The position numbers and the translations under genes were made by a program. Shown in pieces: positions 14,865 to 22,573 of a stretch of DNA of 40,239 bases (within the stretch, counting starts at the first letter, position 1; each line of letters opens with the position of its first letter). Source of the DNA: Anaerolineaceae bacterium (GTDB taxonomy: Bacteria > Chloroflexota > Anaerolineae > Anaerolineales > Villigracilaceae). Below the pieces are notes generated by a model. It was not told where the DNA came from. It saw only the letters and a program-made list of their open reading frames with translations, and did not search any database. The stretch spans positions 1 through 40,239 of the forward strand of contig VFKN01000017.1 in NCBI GenBank assembly GCA_009885525.1, in the 5' to 3' direction.

Positions 14865-15713
14865 ATGCGCGATAAAATCACAACCTCCCTGCGTTTATAT
14901 TCCATTTTGATCTATATCTTTTTGTATTTTCCGATTGCGCTGGTTGTTCTATTCAGTTTCAACTCCGGCAATTATGCGGCGGATATGCAGGGATTTTCTT
15001 TCCGCTGGTATGGGGAAACCTGGCGCGATCCTTTTGTGCTTGAAGCATTAAGGAACAGCGTTTTTATCGCCGCAACCTCGGCCACACTCGCCACCGTTTT
15101 TGGGACGTTTGCCGCGCTGGCTTTGCAAAATGTGCGCGGCTGGCTTAGAACCCTATACGATGGTCTGATCTATATCGCTATTATTATCCCCGGCATTGTG
15201 ATCGGCATCGCCACCCTGATCTTCTTTGTGCAATTCTTCGGTTGGTTAAATCCCTGGTTGCAAATCCTGTTTGGACCCTCCGCCCCCAAATTCAATTTAG
15301 GTTTGCCCACTGTGATTGCCGCGCATACGTTATTTACCATGTCAATTGTGCTGGTGATCGTGCGCTCCCGTATCGCCGGCATGGATAGGTCGCTCATCGA
15401 AGCCTCCAATGATTTATATGCCACGCCGTTCAATACCTTCTGGCAGGTGACTCTCCCGCAGTTGCTTCCGGCAATTATGGCAGGTTTTCTGCTTGCGTTC
15501 ACATTTAGTTTTGATGATTTTATTGTGGCTTTCTTTGTTGCCGGCCCTAACACCACCCTGCCAATTTACGTTTTTTCATCCATTCGGCGCGGAGTCACAC
15601 CCAAGATCAACGCGATTGCGACTGTGACCTTAATTATGTCACTGGGATTTTTGTTTATCGTCCAATACCTGCTTACTCGTTCAAATGCCAGCGCAAAAAA
15701 AGATGGTGAATAG
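14865..15713 (+). CDS. potC: Polyamine ABC transporter permease PotC-like
   Basis: This 282-residue permease is the partner of PotB, with about six membrane helices and the EAA loop EASNDLYATPFNTFWQVTLPQLLPAI. The start region (LYSILIYIFLYFPIALVVLFSFNSG) and SFDDFIVAFFVAGPNTTLPIYVFSSIRRGVTPKINAIAT are highly typical of PotC/PotI. It is the last gene of the operon and is followed by a strong bidirectional terminator. Confidence 0.9.
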   Translation: MRDKITTSLRLYSILIYIFLYFPIALVVLFSFNSGNYAADMQGFSFRWYGETWRDPFVLEALRNSVFIAATSATLATVFGTFAALALQNVRGWLRTLYDGLIYIAIIIPGIVIGIATLIFFVQFFGWLNPWLQILFGPSAPKFNLGLPTVIAAHTLFTMSIVLVIVRSRIAGMDRSLIEASNDLYATPFNTFWQVTLPQLLPAIMAGFLLAFTFSFDDFIVAFFVAGPNTTLPIYVFSSIRRGVTPKINAIATVTLIMSLGFLFIVQYLLTRSNASAKKDGE

Positions 15714-15748
15714 ACGACGTAAACTTGCTGTGGAACATGCTGCAAAAA

Positions 15749-15781
15749 AAGTCCCCAAGTTCTTCAAGAACTTGGGGACTT
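15749..15781. terminator. Bidirectional terminator between potC and the dinG-like gene
   Basis: A perfect 16-bp inverted repeat (AAGTCCCCAAGTTCTT and its complement) around a single C at 15765. It has seven A before it and a T-rich stretch after it, so it can end transcription from both convergent genes. Confidence 0.9.
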
Positions 15782-15789
15782 CTTTTATA

Positions 15790-18585
15790 TTACATTCCCA
15801 ACCAATCACTCGCTATTTTCGGCAATCCCGCCGCAGCGCCTTGACGGGCTGTGCATTGCGGAAGCGATTCCAAAAACATTCTGCCATATTGTTTGGTCAA
15901 CACGCGCCTGTCTAAAATCGCAACAATGCCGCGATCCGAAGCGGAACGGATCAAACGCCCGAATCCCTGGCGGAATTTCAAAATCGATTCGGGCAGATAA
16001 TATTCGTTGAACGAATCTTCATAAAGTTCCGAGCGCGCCGCAATGATCGGGTCGGAAGGCACGCCGAAGGGCAGTTTGGTAATGACGACCACCGAGAGCG
16101 AATCGCCTTGCACATCCACGCCTTCCCAGAAGGAACGCGTCCCAAGCAATACAGCCCGCTCAGTGGATTTGAATGACTCAAGCAGTGCATTCGGTGACGC
16201 GCCTTCGCCTTGTTCAAAGACAAAAATATCTTCACGCGCCAGCGGACCTGTGATGGCTTGCGCGGTTTTCTTCAACGCGGCGTAGGATGTGAACAGCACG
16301 AGCATCCGCCCGCCGGTGGCTTTTGCGGTAGAGATGAGTGTGCGGTCGAGCGCCTGCTGATAACCTTGCGCGTTCGGTTCGGGCATATCGTTGGCCACAT
16401 ATAACAGCGCGCTGGATTCGTAATCAAAAGGGGAGCCGAGTGAGAGCGTATCCACTTCATCGGCGTTGAGTGTGTTCCGCAGATACGTGAAATCGCCGTG
16501 CGTGGTCAATGTAGCGGATGCCATCACTACGCAGGCTTTTTCATTCCATAGATTTTTTTCCACCAACGGACCCACGCGCAGCGGCGCGGCATTCAGCGAT
16601 AATCTCTCGCCGCGCGGATTGACTTCGATCCAGTAAATTAATTCATTAGATGGTTTGCTCATCATTCCCGAAGCAGCGGCTTCAGATTCGCCCATGCGGC
16701 GCATCAGGCTGCTTAGGTTGCCCATCACATCTTCAAGGTTATCGTGACCTTCCGCGAATAAGTCTGCGAGCGCTTTGTAGATTTCTTCCAGTGATTTTAA
16801 AAGCAAGCCCATCGTCTCGCTGAGTTGACTCCACATGATCTCAACATCGTCCCAGCCATGCATTGTGCGCGTGGCTGGAACAACGCGCAGTTGCCATGCG
16901 TAATTACTAACGGGCTGTCCCTCGCGTTGAATGGCAATGAAGTCGCTCAGAATTCTGAAAAATTCTTTCGTGATCTGCTCAAGCCGAAAAGCCTGATCTG
17001 TGGCGCGTTTGGTTTTTTGTTGCATCAATCCAAAATCGGAAGGGCGCAGCGCAGTGTTTGTTTCGGTCAACAGTCTGCCCAATACACCCGCAGAACCGCC
17101 GCCCAATTCTTTCAACATGCGATCCAGATCCGATTGCGTCATACGGAAAGACAATGCGCTTGTCACAGCATTTTCCATGTGATGCGCTTCATCAATGATC
17201 ACATAATCATATTCGGGCAGCACCTTGCCATTCGTGGAGGCATCTGAAAGCAGCAACGCGTGATTGACAACTAGAAGGTGTGCGCTTTGCGCCGCCTGCT
17301 TGGCGCGGAAAAATGCACACGATCCGCCCATCCGTCCCAAACAGGATTCATTCGTGCAGGCATCATCTTCTGCAGAAAGTCTGCTCCACACTTCGCGCTC
17401 GGTTGGGCCGGTGAGATTGAGTTCGTTTCTATCGCCGCTGGGGTTATCCAATTGCCAAACGATGATCTTTGAAAGCACGCGCATTTCGTTCGCGTCTTTC
17501 GGGCCGTTCTTGCGCATGTAATCAAACTTGCGCGGACAAAGATAATTACTGCGTCCCTTCAAAACTGATGCGCGCACTTCAAGGTTCAACGCGGCTTGCA
17601 AATCAGGAATATCTTTTTTGATTAACTGATCCTGGAGATTGATCGTATTCGTAGAGATTACCACGCGCGTATTATTCTTGTACGCGAATAACGCGGCAGG
17701 CACCAAATACGCAAATGATTTGCCCACCCCGGTACCAGCCTCCACCAATAGATGGTTTCCATTCGACAGCGCTTTGCTGACAGCCCGCAGCATATCCACT
17801 TGCTCGGGGCGTTGTTCGTATGCTTCAAAATATTGCGAGAACGGCCCGCCATGCTCCAACACAGATGCGGCTTCTTCAGGGTCAAGCGCAATCGGTTCGT
17901 CGTTTTTCTCGATGGGCGGAAAATTCTTTTTCGCCGAATCAAACTTGGGCTTAGGATGAGCCGCGGCGGGAATCCGCTTGGCTTGAATCCCATCTTTGGC
18001 GCGCAGCTGCAATGCTTGTTCGAAAGCCCAGCCCGCATCCCAATCCACAAAATGACCGAGTTCGACAATTTCCTGCAAGGTTTCAAATGGAAGGTCGCGT
18101 GCCATTTCGAGCAGGCGTACATAGCAAGCCTGCGTGACGCGGGCATCGTCCAGTGCGCGATGCGTGGCAGGCAGTGGAATATTGAGCTGCTGCCCAAGCG
18201 ATCCGAGGTTATAACGACTCGCGTTCGGCATTAATACAGAAGCGAGTTCGTAAGTATCGATTGTTTGCTGATATTGAAACAAGCCCGCTTTGCGCAGAAA
18301 ACCAATATCAAATTTTACGTTGTGTCCAAGAATGGGGGAGTCGCCGACAAAGGCGGTAAGTTCATGCGCGATGGCGCTTAAGCGCGGCGCGTTGCGAACC
18401 ATGGCATTGTCAATGCCGGTTAATCCCGTAATGAAATCGGGGATGGGTTTGCCCGGATTGACGAGCTCAGAAAATTCACCTTCAATGCGCCGGCCATTAA
18501 ATTTAACAGCGGCGATTTCAATAATGGCTTCGCGATTTTCATCAAGACCGGTGGTTTCGATATCAAGGGAAACAATGGATGTCAT
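15790..18585 (-). CDS. dinG: DinG-type helicase with N-terminal DnaQ-like exonuclease
   Basis: This 931-residue protein joins two activities. Residues 1-165 are a DEDD 3'-5' exonuclease: D8-x-E10 in SLDIETTGLD, D93 in HNVKFD, and H142 plus D147 in HRALDDAR. Residues from about 250 form an XPD/DinG-type superfamily 2 helicase with Walker A EAGTGVGKS (282-290), a DEAH box in VIIDEAHHMENA, and the C-terminal motif FGRLIRS. Four cysteines between motifs I and II (NYLCPRK, then CTNESC and GGSC) can hold the 4Fe-4S cluster, which Bacillus-type DinG lacks. It probably unwinds and trims DNA during repair. No Shine-Dalgarno is evident before the ATG at 18585. Confidence 0.9.
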   Translation of the reverse strand: MTSIVSLDIETTGLDENREAIIEIAAVKFNGRRIEGEFSELVNPGKPIPDFITGLTGIDNAMVRNAPRLSAIAHELTAFVGDSPILGHNVKFDIGFLRKAGLFQYQQTIDTYELASVLMPNASRYNLGSLGQQLNIPLPATHRALDDARVTQACYVRLLEMARDLPFETLQEIVELGHFVDWDAGWAFEQALQLRAKDGIQAKRIPAAAHPKPKFDSAKKNFPPIEKNDEPIALDPEEAASVLEHGGPFSQYFEAYEQRPEQVDMLRAVSKALSNGNHLLVEAGTGVGKSFAYLVPAALFAYKNNTRVVISTNTINLQDQLIKKDIPDLQAALNLEVRASVLKGRSNYLCPRKFDYMRKNGPKDANEMRVLSKIIVWQLDNPSGDRNELNLTGPTEREVWSRLSAEDDACTNESCLGRMGGSCAFFRAKQAAQSAHLLVVNHALLLSDASTNGKVLPEYDYVIIDEAHHMENAVTSALSFRMTQSDLDRMLKELGGGSAGVLGRLLTETNTALRPSDFGLMQQKTKRATDQAFRLEQITKEFFRILSDFIAIQREGQPVSNYAWQLRVVPATRTMHGWDDVEIMWSQLSETMGLLLKSLEEIYKALADLFAEGHDNLEDVMGNLSSLMRRMGESEAAASGMMSKPSNELIYWIEVNPRGERLSLNAAPLRVGPLVEKNLWNEKACVVMASATLTTHGDFTYLRNTLNADEVDTLSLGSPFDYESSALLYVANDMPEPNAQGYQQALDRTLISTAKATGGRMLVLFTSYAALKKTAQAITGPLAREDIFVFEQGEGASPNALLESFKSTERAVLLGTRSFWEGVDVQGDSLSVVVITKLPFGVPSDPIIAARSELYEDSFNEYYLPESILKFRQGFGRLIRSASDRGIVAILDRRVLTKQYGRMFLESLPQCTARQGAAAGLPKIASDWLGM

Positions 18586-18611
18586 ATTAGAACAAGTGTA
18601 TCATAAAAGTA

Positions 18612-18740
18612 GCGCGGCATTAATGCCGCGCATTACGTCATTGCGGGCACACTTTGCGACACTTGCGCCGCGCTGTGTTTGTTGCAGTGCAGGTGAGCAA
18701 TCTTCCCGCCACAAAAGACTGCTTCGTTCCTCGCAGTGAC
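18612..18740. repeat. Palindrome plus dispersed GTCATTGCG repeat
   Basis: A perfect 20-bp palindrome built on GCGCGGCATT (18612-18631) is followed by an element starting GTCATTGCGGG (18637) and ending CCTCGCAGTGAC (18740), the third member of the family at 8156 and 9820. It fills the gap between the dinG-like gene and the membrane-protein gene and could end the latter's transcript. Confidence 0.65.
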
Positions 18741-18755
18741 ATTATGTAATTTTTT

Positions 18756-20135
18756 TCAGGAAGCCAGTTCCGTTTTTGTCAGCGACAAATCAAGGAACGG
18801 CATAATAAATATCCATATAAACAAGCGGAACATTTCGACGGATGGAAAGATGTGCCGCCGCGTTCCGTAAATATCACCGAAGAAACTTAGGAAAAGAGTA
18901 ACAGCTGCAATCAACAGAAACCAGACTGCCAGCCATGCCCATGCAGTTAACGGTGCGCTGCGATATTTGACAGCATGAACACACAGCGCAAGTAACAAGA
19001 AAAAGTCGATCAGGAAAACCGTCATTGATTCCGGGTGAACGAATTCTCCGGCTTTCAGGAACGAGTCGCGGTATTTCATATCAGACGTGTAGTAAGGCTG
19101 GGCAAAATCAAATTTAAAGTGATCCAAATATTCCCAAAGCGTGGTGACGACAAAACCGGGATGGGAGATCAGGAAAAGTCCGTAGACTTTTGTCGCGTTG
19201 GTGTTCGCCCATGTTGCGTAGCCGGATGACTCACGTGCTGGCATGTCGAATTTTTTAAAGAACTCAACGCGCTGTGGATAGGGCCAAATGTAAAAATCAA
19301 CTGCGTTTGTAACCGCGTTGTTATTTGCCGGGTCCGGGTCTAATTCCGTGGCTCTCTGACTATCTTTTGTAGAAAGCAACCCGATCACAAAAAACGCAAA
19401 TAATACGGCCAGCGCAATCGCAATTTGTTTTGTGATTTTGAATTTTTTTATCAACAGCAGCGGCGCAATGACCATCATGAACATGGGAATGGCATAGAGG
19501 TGCACATCCCTTACAAAGATCCATAACAGGAAAAAGATCAAGCCCCCGACGAAAAGTATGCGCTCAGATTTTTGGGTGAAGGGCACTTCTGTTGCGGAAG
19601 CGCGAAATGCAATTTCCATCAGCAGGGCGAAGGCGATCACGAAGAGCGAGAAGGACAGCGACTCGGGACTCAGGATGCTGTCCCATTCGGCGATTTGGGG
19701 CGTAAAGCCAAATGCTACAATGCTAACCGCGCTTACAATCCTGATGAGCGGATCCTTCAACCATCTGGCTGTCATCCACGCCAGAAAGCACCAGCCGAAG
19801 ATGGATAAAAAGTTTTGGAGCAGGACGATCTTGTCGAAGCAAGGCAGGTTGACGCGAACACTCTCCGCTCCATTTGCCGGCGCGCTGTATGCGGTCATGG
19901 GACATTTTTTTTCGTTGCTCGCGGCTTTGAAGATGATATTTGTTGTAAAGAGACGTTTTCCGGCAAATATTTTCCAGGAAAATAAAGGCGCTTGTGACCC
20001 TTCTATGTAACTTTTCGTTTCATCGTTGCCTATCGAGAGACGTAAGTCACCATATCCCGTTGCGCGGAAAAAGGCAGCTGTAATAAGGATACAGAAAATT
20101 ATTACGTTAATCCATTTATTGGCGGAAAACGGCAT
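18756..20135 (-). CDS. Polytopic membrane protein of unknown function
   Basis: A 459-residue protein with a first helix at 11-23 and roughly ten hydrophobic segments, separated by one longer polar region near residues 30-100. It contains an early acidic pair in GNDETKSYIEG and a conserved-looking EWDSILSPESLSFSLFVIAF. The layout resembles GT-C glycosyltransferases or other multi-pass enzymes acting on lipid-linked sugars, but I see no motif that proves this. The ATG at 20135 follows AAGGA. It has no obvious operon partner; the neighbours on the same strand are separated by about 170-200 bp of repeats. Confidence 0.75.
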   Translation of the reverse strand: MPFSANKWINVIIFCILITAAFFRATGYGDLRLSIGNDETKSYIEGSQAPLFSWKIFAGKRLFTTNIIFKAASNEKKCPMTAYSAPANGAESVRVNLPCFDKIVLLQNFLSIFGWCFLAWMTARWLKDPLIRIVSAVSIVAFGFTPQIAEWDSILSPESLSFSLFVIAFALLMEIAFRASATEVPFTQKSERILFVGGLIFFLLWIFVRDVHLYAIPMFMMVIAPLLLIKKFKITKQIAIALAVLFAFFVIGLLSTKDSQRATELDPDPANNNAVTNAVDFYIWPYPQRVEFFKKFDMPARESSGYATWANTNATKVYGLFLISHPGFVVTTLWEYLDHFKFDFAQPYYTSDMKYRDSFLKAGEFVHPESMTVFLIDFFLLLALCVHAVKYRSAPLTAWAWLAVWFLLIAAVTLFLSFFGDIYGTRRHIFPSVEMFRLFIWIFIMPFLDLSLTKTELAS

Positions 20136-20170
20136 TCGGGTGGTTCCTTTAATTAAAAAATTTAGGGTAC

Positions 20171-20250
20171 TCCCGTTTCAAACGGGATTCATCCACAGAT
20201 TACGCCGATTACGCCGATTTTTAAAATCAAATCTGCGTAATCTGCGGATG
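20171..20250. repeat. Palindrome and inverted ATCYRCAGATTACGC repeat
   Basis: A 17-bp palindrome, TCCCGTTT-C-AAACGGGA (20171-20187), is followed by an imperfect inverted repeat in which ATCCACAGATTACGC (20190-20204) faces GCGTAATCTGCGGAT (20235-20249). The rest of 20136-20333 holds nothing I recognise. Confidence 0.6.
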
Positions 20251-20333
20251 GGTTTTTGATCTTTCCCGTTAAAAATGGTAGAACCAAATTTAATAATCGT
20301 GATCTCGAGATCAGAATGTAAAAACCGCTCGTT

Positions 20334-21029
20334 CTAGTCTTTTTGGAAAAGTCCCGTTATTTTTTCGATCTGCGTTGCTGAGAGTGTGCGATTCTTTGCG
20401 TTTTGCCGCATGAATTCCTTGGCTTGTTTTAATTTCATCGCAGCAATCGGTGAATCGCCTGCGTCTATTTCCACCTTGTCATTGGTGAAAATTAAGATCG
20501 GTTTGATCTCAGGGATTTCCGCTTCACTCATGTTTTTTGCGAAGAATTTTCTTAAGGTCTGTGATTCACTTTCCGCATCAACTTCGGGACGTCCTAAATT
20601 TTCCTGTCCGAAGATGCGCATGTAGGCTTGCATGAATCCGCCGCCGCTCAATCGCCAGCGATTTTTTTCATATGCAATATTTCCACCTTGATGGTATGGC
20701 AGCAATATCCATACGCCTGAAGGCCCCACGATTAAATGCGGAACGGGTGATGAATAGTGATACATGTTGAAATCATTCTGCAAACCTTTAAGTCCCGCGT
20801 CTATTTTTTCATCGGGACGCGGGGAACGTCCCCAGCGACTGCCCATATACATGCCGATCTGAGTCATCACAAAGCCGAGCACCAGACAGGCAACCGAATA
20901 TACGAATAGTTCAGGTTTTGTAAATGAAATATACATGCCCCCGCCGAGGACGATCAATGCGGCCAGACTTGTGTATTGTCCGATCTTTCCATTGCGTTCA
21001 ATTAGTTTTTCATTTTTGATGATTTTCAT
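20334..21029 (-). CDS. Small membrane protein with a NERD-like soluble domain
   Basis: A 231-residue protein. Residues 20-62 form two adjacent membrane helices (TSLAALIVLGGGMYISF and VYSVACLVLGFVMTQIGMYMG). The cytoplasmic part contains DEKIDAGLKGL, HLIVGPSGVWIL and KPILIFTNDKVEI. This order (a start helix, a VGPSGVWVL strand and a later PI-type strand) resembles nuclease-related NERD domains, but the usual catalytic Asp and E-x-K pattern are not clearly present, so activity is doubtful. It follows plsX on the same strand with a 78-bp gap and could be cotranscribed with it. Confidence 0.65.
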   Translation of the reverse strand: MKIIKNEKLIERNGKIGQYTSLAALIVLGGGMYISFTKPELFVYSVACLVLGFVMTQIGMYMGSRWGRSPRPDEKIDAGLKGLQNDFNMYHYSSPVPHLIVGPSGVWILLPYHQGGNIAYEKNRWRLSGGGFMQAYMRIFGQENLGRPEVDAESESQTLRKFFAKNMSEAEIPEIKPILIFTNDKVEIDAGDSPIAAMKLKQAKEFMRQNAKNRTLSATQIEKITGLFQKD

Positions 21030-21107
21030 AATTTTCTCTTGTTGGTCGAGTAGGCGGCGGATTATTCTGGAGAATAAGTATGCTTCACCAGCCGCCGTAT
21101 CGAGACC

Positions 21108-22121
21108 TTATTTTAGACTCTCTTCGATGGCAGATTTCATTGCATCCAGTAAGTTTACTTCCACGGCTTCTTTTGCCACGCGCACAGCGTTCTTGATCGC
21201 AAACGCATCCGAGCGGCCATGACCGATGAACACAAGTCCGTTCACACCGAGCAGGGGAGCTGCGCCCTGTTCGCTGGGATCGAGTATTTTTTTGATCGCG
21301 CTCAATGCAGGTTTGATCATCAGACCTCCGAGTTTTGTAATCAAATTCCCATTCTTGATGATCTCGCGGATCTTGTCGATGATTAACTTGGCAACCGCTT
21401 CGGATGATTTTAGCATGATGTTGCCGGTGAATCCGTCCGTCACTGCTACATCCACTACGCCGCCGATCACTTCCTTGCCTTCCACATTTCCGAAATAATT
21501 TATTTTCGCGGCTTTCAACAAAGGCGTTGTGGCTTTGATCAATTCGTTGCCTTTGCCTTCCTCTTCGCCGTTCGAGACCAATCCTATTTTTGGATTTTTC
21601 ACGCCGCGCACTTTTTCCGCGTAGACACTTCCCAGGATCGCAAATTGCAAAAGGTTCTCAGGTTTGCAATCGGGATTCGCGCCAATATCCAGCACGACGC
21701 AGAAGCCTGTTGCGGTGGGGAAGATGGGCGCGAGCGCGGGACGATCCACGCCGCGGATACGTCCCAGCCTGAATAACGCCGTGACCATGCCCGCACCGGT
21801 GTTGCCCACTGTTACAAATGCATCGGCTTCGCCTTTCTTGACCATGTCAATGCCGACCGCCATTGAATTCCTCGCGTCCTTGTTGCGAGCCTTCAATACG
21901 AGTTCCTCACCTTTATATTCCATGCTTAACATCTCAGGCGCATGGACAATGCGAATGGGCAGGTCTTTCGCGTTTTGCGCGTCCAACACCGGTCTGATAA
22001 CAGATTCATCGCCGACCAAAATAATCTCGACGCCATATTCGCGCGCGGCTAAGACCGCGCCTTCCACATCCGGCTTTGGGAATTCATCACTCCCCATCGC
22101 GTCTACAACGATTCGAACCAT
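21108..22121 (-). CDS. plsX: Phosphate acyltransferase PlsX
   Basis: This 337-residue enzyme makes acyl-phosphate from acyl-ACP for phospholipid synthesis. The start (VRIVVDAMGSDEFPKPDVEGA) matches the PlsX signature, with S in place of the usual G in DAMGGD. The motifs SMAVGIDMVKKGEADAFVTVGNTGAGM, LDIGANPDCKPENLLQFAILGSVYA, VSNGEEEGKGNEL and VTDGFTGNIMLKSSEAVA are all typical. The ATG at 22121 has AGGAG 8 nt upstream. The usual neighbours (rpmF, fabH, fabD, acpP) are absent; it instead starts next to a tRNA gene. Confidence 0.93.
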   Translation of the reverse strand: MVRIVVDAMGSDEFPKPDVEGAVLAAREYGVEIILVGDESVIRPVLDAQNAKDLPIRIVHAPEMLSMEYKGEELVLKARNKDARNSMAVGIDMVKKGEADAFVTVGNTGAGMVTALFRLGRIRGVDRPALAPIFPTATGFCVVLDIGANPDCKPENLLQFAILGSVYAEKVRGVKNPKIGLVSNGEEEGKGNELIKATTPLLKAAKINYFGNVEGKEVIGGVVDVAVTDGFTGNIMLKSSEAVAKLIIDKIREIIKNGNLITKLGGLMIKPALSAIKKILDPSEQGAAPLLGVNGLVFIGHGRSDAFAIKNAVRVAKEAVEVNLLDAMKSAIEESLK

Positions 22122-22149
22122 GATCTTTGCTCCTATGAATTAATAGTGC

Positions 22150-22177
22150 TTGACAAGAAAAGCATCCCGATTATAAT
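22150..22177 (+). promoter_or_regulatory. Promoter of the tRNA-Leu gene
   Basis: Consensus TTGACA (22150-22155) and TATAAT (22172-22177), 16 bp apart, placing the transcript start about 7 bp before the tRNA. Both hexamers are perfect. Confidence 0.85.
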
Positions 22178-22190
22178 ACGCCCTGCTCTT

Positions 22191-22272
22191 GCTCTGGTGC
22201 TGGAATTGGCAGACAGGCACGCTTGAGGTGCGTGTGTCGTAAGACGTGGAGGTTCAAGTCCTCTCCAGAGCA
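22191..22272 (+). tRNA. tRNA-Leu (anticodon GAG)
   Basis: The acceptor stem GCTCTGG pairs with CCAGAGC (22265-22271), followed by the discriminator A. The anticodon arm CACGC-TTGAGGT-GCGTG gives anticodon GAG. A long variable arm follows, as in class II tRNAs, and the T-loop is GGTTCAAGTCC. The CCA end is not encoded. It reads CUC and probably CUU codons. Confidence 0.95.
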
Positions 22273-22347
22273 CAAATGATGTTACCGTGCGACACATGGT
22301 TTGTATTTTTTTCAGCCGTGTATTGTATCAGGTGAATTTCTGGGAAT

Positions 22348-22380
22348 AAAAAAGTCCACTCCATCGGAGTGGACTTTTTT
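22348..22380. terminator. Intrinsic terminator after tRNA-Leu
   Basis: GTCCACTCC and its complement around a 3-nt loop, flanked by A6 and T6. It is about 75 bp after the tRNA and can work in both directions. Confidence 0.88.
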
Positions 22381-22432
22381 GCGCGTAACGTGCGGGGGAA
22401 AAATCGGAGGTTTCAAGACACGAAGAATGCAA

Positions 22433-22438
22433 TATAAT
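22433..22438 (+). promoter_or_regulatory. Possible -10 box for the large secreted-protein gene
   Basis: A perfect TATAAT 136 bp before the ATG, with only a weak TTTCAA 16 bp upstream. Nothing else is seen between the tRNA terminator and the gene. Confidence 0.35.
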
Positions 22439-22573
22439 CACTCAATGTACGTCTATTTTGGGATGTTACACTTTGGGGAAGACGTATTGGATTTCTTTTG
22501 AACGAAGGAAAACTGTTTCCTGTTTTGTAATTTTTTATCCGCACATATGTAATCTGAGTAAGGAGAACTAATC

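Noticed and set aside
16825..18234. Several 100-160 residue plus-strand frames
   Set aside because: All lie antisense within the dinG-like gene, whose motifs are continuous over the whole stretch.
22191..22272. Integration site (att) at tRNA-Leu
   Set aside because: No integrase gene and no second copy of the tRNA 3' end is visible in the window.
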